64,000 nucleotides of DNA from Viridibacterium sp047600765. Its GTDB lineage: Bacteria; Pseudomonadota; Gammaproteobacteria; Burkholderiales; Rhodocyclaceae. A program made the position numbers and the translations under genes. The DNA lies in the NCBI GenBank assembly GCA_047600765.1, contig JASGKF010000002.1, forward strand, positions 434,001 through 498,000, written 5' to 3'. Shown here one piece after another: positions 43,315 to 52,157 of the stretch. The notes below the pieces were generated by a model. It did not search any database. It was not told where the DNA came from and worked only from the letters and a program-made list of their open reading frames with translations. Position 1 is the first letter of the stretch, and every line of letters begins with the position of its first letter.

Positions 43315-44679
43315 ATGCAGCCCCGTACCGTCCTGGCGTCCGCGCTGAGTGCGCTGAGCCTTGTCTCCCTCCCCGTGCTGGCCGATGACGCCAGCGATTT
43401 GAAGAAGCTGCGCGAAGAGGTCGATGCCCTGCGCAAGACCTATGAATCGCGCGTCAGTGACCTGGAATCACGCATCAAGCAGGCCGAAGCCCGGCCCGCT
43501 GCGCCAGCGCCGGTCGCCACGCCGGCCACCAGTCCTGACAAGGCCGCGCGGCAGGGCAGCGATGCGGCGTTCAACCCGGCGATCTCGCTGATCCTCAGCG
43601 GCACCTATGCCCATTTGCAGAAGGATCCGGAGGGCTATCGCATCAAGGGCTTCGTGCCTGCTGACGAGATCGGACCTGGCCCGCGTGGCTTCAGCCTGGG
43701 CGAGTCGGAGCTGGGCCTGTCGGCCAACGTGGATCGTCTGTTCTACGGGCAGGCCAACATCGCCTTGTCGGGTGAGAACGAGGTCAGCGTCGAAGAGGCC
43801 TTCGTGCAGACCAACAGCCTGCCGGCCGGGCTGAAGATCAAGACGGGGCGCTTCTTCTCGGGCCTTGGCTATCTCAATGCCCAGCACGCCCATAGCTGGG
43901 ACTTCGTCGACGCTCCGCTGGCCTATCAGGCCTTCCTGGGGCGCCAGTTCGGTCAGGACGGCGCCCAGCTGACCTGGCTGGCACCCAGCAACACCTTCAT
44001 CGAACTGGGAGCTGAAGCCGGCCGTGGCAGCAATTTCCCCGGCAGCGAACGCAGCCGCAACGGCATGGGGGCGCAGTCGCTGTTCGGCCATGTCGGCGGC
44101 GACGTCGGGGCCAGCCACAGCTGGCGTGCCGGGCTGTCCTGGCTGCGCACCCGGCCCAGCGGGCGCGAGCATGCGGACAACGATCTCGCTGGCAACGAAG
44201 TGACCAACAGCTTCAGCGGCAACTCGCGCCTGTGGGTGGCTGACTTCGTGTGGAAGTGGGCGCCCAATGGTGATGCGCGGCGCACCAGCTTCAAGCTGCA
44301 GGGCGAGTACTTCCGCCGCAAGGAAGTCGGTGAGCTGGTCTACGACAAGGACGGCGCGGCGAACGCCGACCGATACAGTTCGCAGCAGTCCGGCGCCTAT
44401 GCGCAAGCGGTCTGGCAGTTCCTGCCGGCATGGCGCACCGGCTTCCGCTACGACTGGCTCGACAGTGGTCGCGTCGATTACACGGGCAACAGCAGCAACC
44501 TGGCCAATCCGGATTACAAGCCGCGCAAGCACAGCGTGATGCTCGACTGGAGCCCCAGCGAATTCAGCCGCGTGCGCCTGCAGTTCGCCAATGATCGTTC
44601 GCGCGAAAACCAGACCGACCGGCAGGTCTTCCTGCAGTACCAGATGAGTCTGGGCGCCCACGGCGCACACGGGTTCTGA
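43315..44679 (+). CDS. Outer-membrane beta-barrel linked to zinc/manganese uptake genes
   Basis: The 454-residue protein has a signal peptide (1-23, L-A-D-D), a coiled-coil segment (about 27-58), an Ala/Pro-rich linker, then a long beta-rich barrel. C-terminal residues are G-A-H-G-A-H-G-F, a His-rich end with terminal Phe. The coiled coil plus barrel layout resembles trimeric periplasm-spanning porins. It is two bases upstream of a ZnuA-like gene, so a zinc-repressed outer-membrane pore for metal entry is a good hypothesis. There is no TonB box. Confidence 0.75.
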   Translation: MQPRTVLASALSALSLVSLPVLADDASDLKKLREEVDALRKTYESRVSDLESRIKQAEARPAAPAPVATPATSPDKAARQGSDAAFNPAISLILSGTYAHLQKDPEGYRIKGFVPADEIGPGPRGFSLGESELGLSANVDRLFYGQANIALSGENEVSVEEAFVQTNSLPAGLKIKTGRFFSGLGYLNAQHAHSWDFVDAPLAYQAFLGRQFGQDGAQLTWLAPSNTFIELGAEAGRGSNFPGSERSRNGMGAQSLFGHVGGDVGASHSWRAGLSWLRTRPSGREHADNDLAGNEVTNSFSGNSRLWVADFVWKWAPNGDARRTSFKLQGEYFRRKEVGELVYDKDGAANADRYSSQQSGAYAQAVWQFLPAWRTGFRYDWLDSGRVDYTGNSSNLANPDYKPRKHSVMLDWSPSEFSRVRLQFANDRSRENQTDRQVFLQYQMSLGAHGAHGF

Positions 44680-44681
44680 TC

Positions 44682-45578
44682 ATGAGCCGCCTTCTGATAG
44701 CTGTTTTCTGCGCCCTGTTGTCCCTGCCTGGTCAGGCCACCCTGCGTGCCGTGGCCTGCGAGCCTGAATGGGGCGCCCTGCTGGCTGAGCTCGGTGGTGA
44801 CCGGCTGAGCGTCTATACCGCCACCACGGCGCAACAGGACCCGCACCACATCCAGGCGCGGCCCAGCCTGATCGCAGCCGTGCGCAATGCGGACCTGCTG
44901 GTGTGCACGGGCGCCGAGCTGGAGACGGGCTGGTTACCGCTGCTGTTGCGTCAGTCCGGCAATGCAGCGGTGCAGCCGGGCAAACCCGGTTACGTCGAGG
45001 CGGCGAGTCTCGTGAAGCGACTCGAAGTGCCGACGCGACTCGACCGCGCTGACGGCGACGTGCACGCCGCTGGCAATCCGCACATCCATCTGGATGCACG
45101 CAACATGCTGCCGGTGGCCGACGTCGTGAGTCAGCGTCTGGGAGTGCTCGATGCGGCCAACGCAACCTATTACCAGGCGCGTCTGGCCGATTTTTCAAGA
45201 CGCTGGCGCAGCGCCCTGCAGCGCTGGGAGCTCGACGCGGCGCGCCTGCGTGGCGTGGCTGTGATCGTGCATCACAAGGACCTTGCCTATCTGCAGGACT
45301 GGCTCGGTCTGCGCGAGATCGGCACGCTGGAGCCCAAGCCCGGCGTCGAGCCATCCAGCGCGCATCTGGCGAGTCTGCTGGCCGCTGTGCCGACGCAGCG
45401 CCCGCAGTTGATCGTGCGCGCGGCGTACAACGATGGACGTGCTGCGACCTGGCTCGGCACACGCGCGAGCCTGCCCGTGGTTGTCGTGCCCTTCACCGTC
45501 GGTGGCAGTGCGCGTGCGGCAGATCTGTTCGGCCTGTTCGACGACACCATCGCCGTGTTGCTGGCGGGCTTGCGATGA
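44682..45578 (+). CDS. znuA: Metal ABC transporter substrate-binding protein, ZnuA-like
   Basis: The 298-residue periplasmic protein is of the cluster A-I metal receptor group. It has a signal peptide (1-19). Probable ligands are the histidines in D-P-H-H-I-Q near 57, N-P-H-I-H-L-D near 130 and V-I-V-H-H-K-D near 190, plus a C-terminal acidic residue. The long His-rich loop of many ZnuA proteins is absent. Zn2+ or Mn2+ binding is expected. It starts two bases after the barrel gene and overlaps the permease gene by four bases. Confidence 0.87.
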   Translation: MSRLLIAVFCALLSLPGQATLRAVACEPEWGALLAELGGDRLSVYTATTAQQDPHHIQARPSLIAAVRNADLLVCTGAELETGWLPLLLRQSGNAAVQPGKPGYVEAASLVKRLEVPTRLDRADGDVHAAGNPHIHLDARNMLPVADVVSQRLGVLDAANATYYQARLADFSRRWRSALQRWELDAARLRGVAVIVHHKDLAYLQDWLGLREIGTLEPKPGVEPSSAHLASLLAAVPTQRPQLIVRAAYNDGRAATWLGTRASLPVVVVPFTVGGSARAADLFGLFDDTIAVLLAGLR

Positions 45579-46327
45579 ATCTCGCCGCGCTCGATGCCGG
45601 CATTCTCGGCCCCGCTTGCATTGCGGGCTTGCTGGTGCTGCTGACCCACGTGCCGTTAGGGTGCCAGGTGCTGGGGCGAGGCATCGTCTTCATTGATCTC
45701 GCGATTGCACAGATTGCCGGGCTTGGGGTCATCGTCGCTGGTGTGCTGGGTCTGGATGAAAGTGCCTGGGCCGTGCAGCTCTCTGCCATGAGTGCTGCCT
45801 TGCTGGGCGCCGTGCTGCTCACCTGGAGCGAACGGCGCTGGCCCGACATCCAGGAAGCCTTGATCGGCGTGCTGTTCGTGCTGGCATCGTGCGCCGGGTT
45901 GGTGTTGCTGGCCGGCAACCCGCATGGCGGCGAGCACCTGCGTGACCTGCTGATCGGGCAGGTACTGTGGGTGGGCGAGGCGCAACTGTGGGCGATGGCC
46001 TGCGTCACGGTCGGCATCGCCTTGCTGTGGGGGTTGGTCGGGCGTCGTGGCGGACGTTTGTTCTTTCACGCCATCTTCGCGCTGGCGGTGACGGCCTCGG
46101 TGCAACTGGTCGGTGTGTACCTGGTGTTCGCCTGCCTGATCATTCCGGCGCTGGCGACGCGGCAGCTGCACGGTTGGCGGCGCATGCTGACGGGATACGC
46201 GCTGGGAGCGCTGGCCTTTCTATGCGGGCTGGTGCTGTCGGCACTGGCCGATCTGCCTGCTGGTGCCGTCATCGTTTTGAGCATGGCGGCACTGGCGCCG
46301 CTGGTGGCGCTGCGATTCAGGGCTTGA
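45575..46327 (+). CDS. znuB: Metal ABC transporter permease, ZnuB-like
   Basis: The 250-residue inner-membrane protein has seven to eight hydrophobic helices and the ABC-3 permease pattern: R-G-I-V-F-I-D-L-A-I-A-Q-I-A-G-L-G near residue 37 and V-G-V-Y-L-V-F-A near 180. It is the membrane channel for the ZnuA-like receptor. No gene for the ATPase (ZnuC) lies beside it, which is unusual. Its 3' end overlaps the convergent esterase gene by 11 bases. Confidence 0.9.
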   Translation: MNLAALDAGILGPACIAGLLVLLTHVPLGCQVLGRGIVFIDLAIAQIAGLGVIVAGVLGLDESAWAVQLSAMSAALLGAVLLTWSERRWPDIQEALIGVLFVLASCAGLVLLAGNPHGGEHLRDLLIGQVLWVGEAQLWAMACVTVGIALLWGLVGRRGGRLFFHAIFALAVTASVQLVGVYLVFACLIIPALATRQLHGWRRMLTGYALGALAFLCGLVLSALADLPAGAVIVLSMAALAPLVALRFRA

Positions 46328-46889
46328 GCAGGCCGGCGAACTGCAGCACGTCGTCGAGGCAGGCTTCCCAGCGCGAGAAGCGGTGGTCACCGTCGGGGTA
46401 GATGCTCTGTCGCACGCCGCTGAAGTGCGCGACCGCTTCTCGATAGTCCAGCGTCTCGTCACCGGTCTCGACCATCAGCCACAGCTTGTCGGGCGCGCTG
46501 TAGCGCGGCACCTGCATCTCGTGCAGCGCTTGCATGTCTGCGGCGGTCACCTCGAAGCTTTCGCCGGTGTAGATCTGCGTCTGCGTCCCCAGCCATTGCG
46601 ACAACAGTCGATGCGGCGCGATGGCGGGGTTGATGAACACGGCGCGCAGACCGAAGCGCTCGGCCAGATACGCTGCATAGAAACCGCCCAGCGAACTACC
46701 GACCAGGGTCGGTGGTGTTGCGCTGGCTTCGATGACGGCACTGAGCTGCGCGATGGCTTCACCCGGCCCCCAGCGCAATTGCTCGCCCCACAGCTGGTCT
46801 GCGCAGCCCAGTGCAACCATGCGTTGCTGCAGGCTCAGCAACTTGCCGGACTGCGGGCCTGAGCGGAAGCCGTGCAGGTAGATCAGCAT
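46317..46889 (-). CDS. yqiA: YqiA-type alpha/beta-hydrolase
   Basis: The 190-residue protein belongs to the UPF0227/YqiA esterase group. It shows L-I-Y-L-H-G-F-R-S-G-P-Q-S (oxyanion region), the nucleophile elbow G-S-S-L-G-G-F-Y-A and a late G-D-H-R-F-S with the catalytic His. YqiA hydrolyses short-chain acyl esters and CoA thioesters. It is cytoplasmic and short for an alpha/beta-hydrolase, as is usual in this family. It lies 12 bases after uppP in the same direction. Confidence 0.88.
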   Translation of the reverse strand: MLIYLHGFRSGPQSGKLLSLQQRMVALGCADQLWGEQLRWGPGEAIAQLSAVIEASATPPTLVGSSLGGFYAAYLAERFGLRAVFINPAIAPHRLLSQWLGTQTQIYTGESFEVTAADMQALHEMQVPRYSAPDKLWLMVETGDETLDYREAVAHFSGVRQSIYPDGDHRFSRWEACLDDVLQFAGLLKP

Positions 46890-46901
46890 GCGGCGCGCCG
46901 A

Positions 46902-47726
46902 TCAGTGATCGACCCAGCTCACCCAATCCATTTGCCAGGTCAGCAGGATCAGCAGGCCGAAGGCGATGCGATACCAGGCGAAGATCGTGAAGTCGTGGCT
47001 GGCGATGTAGCGCAGCAGCCAGCGTACGCACAGGAAGGCCGAGATGAACGCGCTGACGAGGCCGACGACCCACATGCCGATATCGTCGAAGGACAGCAGT
47101 GCGCGCTCCTTGTAGAGCGAATAGATGCCTGCCAGACCCAGCGTGGGAATGGCGAGGAAGAACGAGAACTCGGTGGCCGCCTTGCGCGACAGGCCGAAGA
47201 ACAGGCCGCCAATGATGGTGGCGCCGCTGCGCGAGGTGCCAGGGATCAGCGCGCAGGCCTGAGCGAGGCCCATCTTGAGGGCGTCAACAGGCGTCATGTC
47301 TTCTACTTCATTGACGCGCACCTTGTGCGCACGGCGCTCGGCCCACAAGATGAAGAAGCCACCGAGGATGAAGGCCGCTGCGACAGTGGGCGCATTGAAC
47401 AGCTGCGCCTTGATGGCCTTGCCGAACAGCAGACCCAGCACGGCCAGTGGCACGAAAGCGATGGCAACGTTGAGCAGGAAGCGGCGCGCCGTGGCGTCGT
47501 GGCGCGCATTGGCGAGTGTGTTGCCGATGCGTTGGCGGTATTCCCACACGATGGCGAGGATGGCGCCGGACTGGATGACGATTTCGAAGAGCTTGCCGCG
47601 CTCGTCGTTGAAGCCGAGCAGGCTGCCAGCGAGGATGAGGTGGCCCGTAGAGGAGATGGGCAGGAATTCGGTGAGGCCTTCGACGATGCCGAGGATGGCG
47701 GCCTTGAGCAGCAGGATGAGGTCCAT
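46902..47726 (-). CDS. uppP: Undecaprenyl-diphosphatase UppP
   Basis: UppP recycles the lipid carrier of cell-wall synthesis by removing a phosphate from undecaprenyl diphosphate at the inner membrane; extra copies give bacitracin resistance. The 274-residue protein has about eight membrane helices and the signature E-G-L-T-E-F-L-P-I-S-S-T-G-H near the N-terminus. The second conserved loop, P-G-T-S-R-S-G-A-T, lies near residue 170. Length and motifs are complete. Confidence 0.96.
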   Translation of the reverse strand: MDLILLLKAAILGIVEGLTEFLPISSTGHLILAGSLLGFNDERGKLFEIVIQSGAILAIVWEYRQRIGNTLANARHDATARRFLLNVAIAFVPLAVLGLLFGKAIKAQLFNAPTVAAAFILGGFFILWAERRAHKVRVNEVEDMTPVDALKMGLAQACALIPGTSRSGATIIGGLFFGLSRKAATEFSFFLAIPTLGLAGIYSLYKERALLSFDDIGMWVVGLVSAFISAFLCVRWLLRYIASHDFTIFAWYRIAFGLLILLTWQMDWVSWVDH

Positions 47727-47753
47727 GGTGAGCGCTTTGACGGGAAGCGCGAA

Positions 47754-48026
47754 TTATAGGGGTTTGCCCGTTAAGGGCCGTGTGTCGTGCTCCAGCTGGG
47801 TCAGCCAGTGGATCGCATGCTCTCGCGTTTCACCACACATCTCGCTGCTCGGTTGCAGGCCGCCGCAGAAGGCTGGACGTTCCGGTTTGCCGAACACGGC
47901 ACAGCGCAGATCGGGTGTCAGCTGCACACAAGGCACGCCTGCGGGTTTGCCCTGAGGCATGCCCGGCAGGGGCGAGGTGATGGAGGGCGCGATGCAACAG
48001 GCCGCGCAATTTGGTCTGCATTCCAA
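47754..48026 (-). CDS. YkgJ-family zinc/iron-chelating protein
   Basis: The 90-residue protein carries the cysteine pattern of UPF0153/YkgJ proteins: C-R-P-N-C-A-A-C-C-I near the start, then V-P-C, L-R-C, A-F-C-G-G-L-Q-P and M-C-G. It presumably binds a metal ion. The start is a TTG at 48026, because the conserved family N-terminus M-x-C-R begins there; AGGA lies about ten bases upstream. It is transcribed ahead of uppP. Confidence 0.85.
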   Translation of the reverse strand: MECRPNCAACCIAPSITSPLPGMPQGKPAGVPCVQLTPDLRCAVFGKPERPAFCGGLQPSSEMCGETREHAIHWLTQLEHDTRPLTGKPL

Positions 48027-48326
48027 ATCAATTTTTCCTGATCTGATAAATCTGGCTCAGCTGACGAAAGACGGCCTCAAAGCTGCCGAATTCGGGCACC
48101 TGCCCAACCGTCCAGCTGCCCGTTTGTCCACCTGTCAACCACCCTTCAGGACGAGCTTTCGTCAGCCGTAATCTCACTAGCATGTCAGTCATCAGCCTGC
48201 CCTTGTAAGACAGGTTCCTGTGGGGGAACCGGGTAAGGACTGCGGCGTGCCGGATATCGGGTTGGAGCAGTGACAAAACCCCCTCGGCACGCTTCTTGAG
48301 TGAGTCAGGGCAAGCAAGGAGGAAGC
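48027..48326. other. Gene-free stretch between divergent genes
   Basis: These 300 bases hold the control regions for the YkgJ-like gene (left) and the small protein at 48327 (right), including the AAGGAGG site of the latter. I see no other structure that stands out. Confidence 0.4.
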
Positions 48327-48596
48327 ATGTTCGACGTGGAAATTTTCTACAAGACTGAACTGGGTCGTCTGGCCGTAGGGGATCGTAGCTACGGCCTGCA
48401 TCAGCGCTTGCGCGCCGCCCTGATCCTGATCGATGGCAAGACGCCGTGGCTGCAGCTGCGCGCCATGCTGGCCCAGCTGGGCGATCCGGACAGCCTCGTG
48501 CAGCAGCTCACCGAGCTGGGCCTGCTCGAATCCGATCACTCCCTGCCGGCCATGCCTGTGATCCAGCCAGCCCGCGAACACGCTGCTGCGCACTGA
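48327..48596 (+). CDS. Small hypothetical protein
   Basis: An 89-residue, probably helical cytoplasmic protein beginning M-F-D-V-E-I-F-Y. The C-terminal part (L-R-A-M-L-A-Q-L-G-D ... L-T-E-L-G-L-L) has the pattern of a small winged-helix or TPR-like fold, but I cannot assign a family. A near-ideal AAGGAGG lies seven bases before the ATG, showing strong translation potential. It ends convergently with the next gene. Confidence 0.65.
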   Translation: MFDVEIFYKTELGRLAVGDRSYGLHQRLRAALILIDGKTPWLQLRAMLAQLGDPDSLVQQLTELGLLESDHSLPAMPVIQPAREHAAAH

Positions 48597-48597
48597 A

Positions 48598-49311
48598 TCA
48601 CCCCGGCACATGGCTGAGCCATTCGACCAGATGATGCTGGTCGGGGCGTAGCCGCCACACTGCGAAAGCCCGCTCCGTCAGCGGGCTTTCTGCTTTTGCG
48701 GGCTCGGCGAGGCCCAGGCCGAATGTGCCGTGGTCGGTGATTTCCAGTTCTCCACCCTGCCAGAACTGCGCGAGTGCCGTTTCCAGCGATGTGACTTCCA
48801 GGCCTGATGCGGCTTCTGTCCTGTCCGGCGCACGGGAGCTGGAGGCGACGTCGTGATAGCTCGCCCAGTGGTGCTGACGCAGCGCCGCGTGCAGCTCGGC
48901 ATACCAGCGTGCGGCATCGGCATCGCGCGGCGCGCACTGGCCCAGCACGTTGGAGAACAGGATTGCGTGGCGTGGAAACGCCTGTGCCAGCAAGCCCGGG
49001 CCGCCGCGTGCAAACACGTTGATGCGTTCGTAACGGATGGTGCGTGCCATGCGTCGCTGCAGCAGCCAGCGCGCCAGTGGGTCGGGCTCGCAGGCGGCGA
49101 TCTCCGGCCAGTTGCGCAGCCAGTCAGCGTTCAGCGTGTAGCCGGCGCTGGGGCCGATGATCAGCAGCTTGTCGCGTGGCGCAGTCCAGGCATCGAGCCA
49201 GCCTGCCACGGTGTTGCAGAAGGGCGCCCACAGGCTGCGGCGATGGCGCAGCGCGCGCCAGTGCCAGACCAGGCCGCCGCTGTCGTGCAGCCAGTGGTCG
49301 CGCAGGGTCAC
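48598..49311 (-). CDS. Hypothetical protein, SAM-methyltransferase-like fold
   Basis: The 237-residue protein shows L-L-I-I-G-P-S-A-G-Y near residue 50 and A-A-C-E-P-D-P near 72. These have the positions of motif I and the acidic end of strand 2 in class I methyltransferases, although the usual G-x-G-x-G is degenerate. No substrate is suggested. The start overlaps the yceH stop by four bases, so both are made from one transcript. Confidence 0.6.
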   Translation of the reverse strand: MTLRDHWLHDSGGLVWHWRALRHRRSLWAPFCNTVAGWLDAWTAPRDKLLIIGPSAGYTLNADWLRNWPEIAACEPDPLARWLLQRRMARTIRYERINVFARGGPGLLAQAFPRHAILFSNVLGQCAPRDADAARWYAELHAALRQHHWASYHDVASSSRAPDRTEAASGLEVTSLETALAQFWQGGELEITDHGTFGLGLAEPAKAESPLTERAFAVWRLRPDQHHLVEWLSHVPG

Positions 49312-49940
49312 GCGGCCTCGTCAGGCGCCAATCGCGCGACGATGGCGGCGAGGCGGGCGACTTCTTCTTCGAGGGCTGTGACGCGCTCGGCGAGGCCGCT
49401 GCTGTCGGCACGCGCGCTGTGGCTGCTGACCGCAGCGACTTCCGGCTCGCCGCACAGCAGGTGGGCCCAGCGCGCTTCGCGTGCACCGGGGGCACGTGGC
49501 AGCAGCTTGCAGAGCGGGAAGTCGGCGCGTTGCGACAGCTCTTCGAGGAAGGCTTCCACCGACGAGGCATCCGCAAAGCGGTAGAGCCGCTCGCTGTTGG
49601 CGCGCAGCTCGGCGACGGTTTGCGGGCCGCGCAGCATCAGCGTGACGATCAGCGCCGTGGCGGGCGTTGGCAGGTTCATGGCGCGGCCGATGTTGTGGCC
49701 GTAGCGTGTGACGCGGCTGCCCGAGGATTCGATGACCAGATGCAGGTTCTTGAGCTCGTCGATGGCGGTGAGCGCGTCAGCGTCCGACAGCTCCATCACC
49801 GGGTCGCGGCTGGTCTTCTGGTTGCAGCCGGTGACCAGTGAATTGAGCGACATGGGGTAGGCGTCGGGAACGGTCTTTTCCTTCTCTGCAAGCACGCCGA
49901 GAACGCGGGCCTGGATGGGAGTCAGCTGGGTGATTGGCAT
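49308..49940 (-). CDS. yceH: YceH/UPF0502 family protein
   Basis: The 210-residue protein has two tandem winged-helix domains (about 5-90 and 95-170) and a C-terminal coiled coil, with the family opening L-T-P-I-Q-A-R-V-L-G-V-L-x-E-K and S-L-N-S-L-V-T-G-C-N-Q-K. The function of YceH is not established; it looks like a DNA-binding or adaptor protein. It is the first gene of a pair with the methyltransferase-like protein. Confidence 0.92.
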   Translation of the reverse strand: MPITQLTPIQARVLGVLAEKEKTVPDAYPMSLNSLVTGCNQKTSRDPVMELSDADALTAIDELKNLHLVIESSGSRVTRYGHNIGRAMNLPTPATALIVTLMLRGPQTVAELRANSERLYRFADASSVEAFLEELSQRADFPLCKLLPRAPGAREARWAHLLCGEPEVAAVSSHSARADSSGLAERVTALEEEVARLAAIVARLAPDEAA

Positions 49941-49957
49941 GGTGAGATCCGTGAAAA

Positions 49958-50470
49958 TCAGCGTGCAGGGCGCATGCGCTTCTGCATGCGGAATCGGGTC
50001 AGTTGCTGGCCTTGCCGCTCGACCGTTTCTGCGGCGACGTCGACAAAACCCTGCTTGAGGAAGAAGGCGTGGGCGACCTGGCTCACATCGGCCGTCAGCG
50101 CGGCGGCGCCCATGGCTTCGCCCAGCGCCAGCATGTCTTCCATCAGCAGGCCGGCGATGCCCTGACGCATGACCTCGGGGGCGACGTAGAGATATTCGAT
50201 GTGGCCGGGCATGCTGATCGCGGCGAAACCCAGCGGCTCGCCGAGTGCGTCGTCGCCATCCGCATCACTGCCGACCTCGCAGGCCACGCGTGTCCAGCTG
50301 TCAGCGAGCCCGGCGGCGAAGCCTTCTTCATCGGCGCCACTGGCCCAGGCTGTTGCCTGCTCGGCGCTGTAGTGGGGCGCTGCGGCGTGCGCAATGCTGT
50401 CGCGGAATATCTCCGCCAGCGCCTCGGCGTCGTCGGGGCGGTAGTCGCGCGTTGTGCACTCACTGCTCAA
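49958..50470 (-). CDS. GNAT-family N-acetyltransferase
   Basis: The 170-residue protein has the GNAT fold: a R-D-Y-R-P-D-D-A start, beta-4 E-Y-L-Y-V-A-P-E and the acetyl-CoA loop R-Q-G-I-A-G-L-L (a variant of Q/R-x-x-G-x-G/A), followed by F-F-L-K-Q-G-F. The acceptor cannot be told. Its start overlaps the 3' end of hemW by 11 bases. Confidence 0.85.
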   Translation of the reverse strand: MSSECTTRDYRPDDAEALAEIFRDSIAHAAAPHYSAEQATAWASGADEEGFAAGLADSWTRVACEVGSDADGDDALGEPLGFAAISMPGHIEYLYVAPEVMRQGIAGLLMEDMLALGEAMGAAALTADVSQVAHAFFLKQGFVDVAAETVERQGQQLTRFRMQKRMRPAR

Positions 50471-51674
50471 GGAAGATCTCCAGCAAATCGTTGAGGAAGC
50501 GCCGGCCCTTGTCGGTTGGCGCGATGCGCTCGGCGCTGATGTCGAGCAGGCCCTGTGCCTTGGCGCGCGTCAGTTGCGGTTGCAGGTTGTCGAGCGTCAG
50601 CCCGGTCGTCAGCGGCAGCAGATTGGGCGAAAAGCCGTCGAGCAGACGCAGCGTGTTCATCATGAACTCGAAGGGCAGGTCTTTGCCGGCGACCCAGCTG
50701 GCGTCCTGCACGAAAGCGCTCTTCGCCGCCGCTTCGAGATAGGCATTCGGATGCTTGTGGCGCATCTCGCGGCGCACGCCTTCGTGGCTGGTCAGCTTGC
50801 CGTGCGCGCCGGCACCGATACCCAGGTAGTCACCGAAGCGCCAGTAGTTGAGGTTGTGCTGGCAGCGATGGCCGGGCTGTGCGAAGGCCGAGGTTTCGTA
50901 GTGCTGGTAGTCCGTGGCGGCGAGACGCGTTTCGATCATGTCCTGCATGTCGGCGGCCGTGTCGTCGTCGGGCAACGGAGGGGGCGAACGGTGGAACAGG
51001 GTGTTCGGCTCCAGCGTCAGGTGGTAGCAGGACAGGTGCGGCGGTTTGAAGGACAGCGCACGGTCGAGATCGGCTTCGGCTTCCGCCGGCGATTGCTCGG
51101 GCAGCGCGTACATCAGGTCGATGTTCCAGGTGTCGAAATGACGTGCGGCGAGCTCGATGGCGCCTTGCGCTTCGCGACTGTCGTGGATGCGGCCGAGCTT
51201 GACGAGCTGCGCATCGTCGAAGCTCTGGATGCCCAGTGACACGCGCGTGACGCCAGCCGTGCGGAAAGCGGCGAACTTGCCGGCTTCGACGGTACCGGGG
51301 TTGGCTTCCAGCGTGATCTCGGCATCGGGTGCCAGCGGCAGCAGGGTGCGCACGCCGGACAGCAGCGTGTCGAGGCCGGCTTCCGAGATCAGGCTGGGCG
51401 TGCCGCCACCGATGAAGATGCTCTGCACGCGGCGTCCCCACACCTGCGGCAAAGCGGCCTGCAGGTCCTGCAGCAGGGCGGCGACGTAGGCGTCTTCGGG
51501 GATGCCGGCATCGCGCACGGCATGCGAATTGAAGTCGCAGTAGGGGCACTTGCGCACGCACCACGGGAAATGGATGTAGAGCGCCAGTGGCGGCGGTGCG
51601 GCGAGATCGGCAACGGGATTGTCTGGTACCGGCAGCGTGATGCGCTGCGGCAGGATGGGGATGGTGCGGGGCAT
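50460..51674 (-). CDS. hemW: Radical SAM heme chaperone HemW
   Basis: HemW is a radical-SAM-family protein that binds heme and delivers it to respiratory enzymes. The 404-residue protein has Cys39-x3-Cys43-x2-Cys46 for the [4Fe-4S] cluster, the G-G-G-T-P block near 92 and the HemN-type C-terminal domain. It lacks the extra Cys of coproporphyrinogen dehydrogenase HemN, supporting the HemW assignment. It is transcribed leftwards ahead of the acetyltransferase gene. Confidence 0.93.
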   Translation of the reverse strand: MPRTIPILPQRITLPVPDNPVADLAAPPPLALYIHFPWCVRKCPYCDFNSHAVRDAGIPEDAYVAALLQDLQAALPQVWGRRVQSIFIGGGTPSLISEAGLDTLLSGVRTLLPLAPDAEITLEANPGTVEAGKFAAFRTAGVTRVSLGIQSFDDAQLVKLGRIHDSREAQGAIELAARHFDTWNIDLMYALPEQSPAEAEADLDRALSFKPPHLSCYHLTLEPNTLFHRSPPPLPDDDTAADMQDMIETRLAATDYQHYETSAFAQPGHRCQHNLNYWRFGDYLGIGAGAHGKLTSHEGVRREMRHKHPNAYLEAAAKSAFVQDASWVAGKDLPFEFMMNTLRLLDGFSPNLLPLTTGLTLDNLQPQLTRAKAQGLLDISAERIAPTDKGRRFLNDLLEIFLEQ

Positions 51675-51743
51675 GCGCGAATTGTAGGTTGTTCGCGCGT
51701 GCGGAGGCGGGATCAGCCGAGGGCGGGGTGAAAGAGTCTGTGC

Positions 51744-51920
51744 TCAGAACGCTGAGAGAGCGTGCTGGGCACAAACCCCTTCATCCTTCAGGCGGCGGTG
51801 CATGGCAACACGTTGTCCGCTGCGCTGCTGCTTGGCCGTCTTGCCGTGCACGGCATTGCGGGTGGTGCGCAACAGTGCGAGGTGCACGAGGTTGCGCGGT
51901 CGGTTGGTCTTGCGGCTCAT
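51744..51920 (-). CDS. Small basic hypothetical protein
   Basis: A 58-residue, Arg/Lys/His-rich protein (M-S-R-K-T-N-R-P-R-N-L-V-H-L-A). AGGAG lies nine bases before the ATG. It follows a small lipoprotein gene by ten bases in the same direction, so the two probably form a unit. No family is recognised; nucleic-acid binding is suggested only by charge. Confidence 0.55.
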   Translation of the reverse strand: MSRKTNRPRNLVHLALLRTTRNAVHGKTAKQQRSGQRVAMHRRLKDEGVCAQHALSAF

Positions 51921-51930
51921 GATCACACTC

Positions 51931-52140
51931 CTACTTGGTGGCCTCTTCCATCGCCTTGCGCTGCGCTTCGGCCTGTTGCGCGGCGGCGTCAATCTGTTGC
52001 TTCATCTGGTCAAGCTGTTGCTGCCCCTTCTTTGCCTCTTCGGCCTTCAGTTTGGCTACGGTGGCGGCCGAGGTGGCGGTGTCGGCACCGCAGGCGCCGA
52101 GCATGAGACTGAGACAGGCAATCAATGCGCAGGGTTTCAT
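51931..52140 (-). CDS. Small lipoprotein with coiled-coil tail
   Basis: The 69-residue protein starts M-K-P-C-A-L-I-A-C-L and has a lipobox L-G-A-C with Cys17 as the lipidated residue. The rest is a charged Ala/Gln/Lys-rich helix. It resembles small Lpp-like or entericidin-like envelope lipoproteins without matching either. A strong AGGAG stands nine bases before the ATG at 52140. A 122-bp palindrome lies directly upstream. Confidence 0.7.
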   Translation of the reverse strand: MKPCALIACLSLMLGACGADTATSAATVAKLKAEEAKKGQQQLDQMKQQIDAAAQQAEAQRKAMEEATK

Positions 52141-52157
52141 TTTTGTCTCCTTTACAA

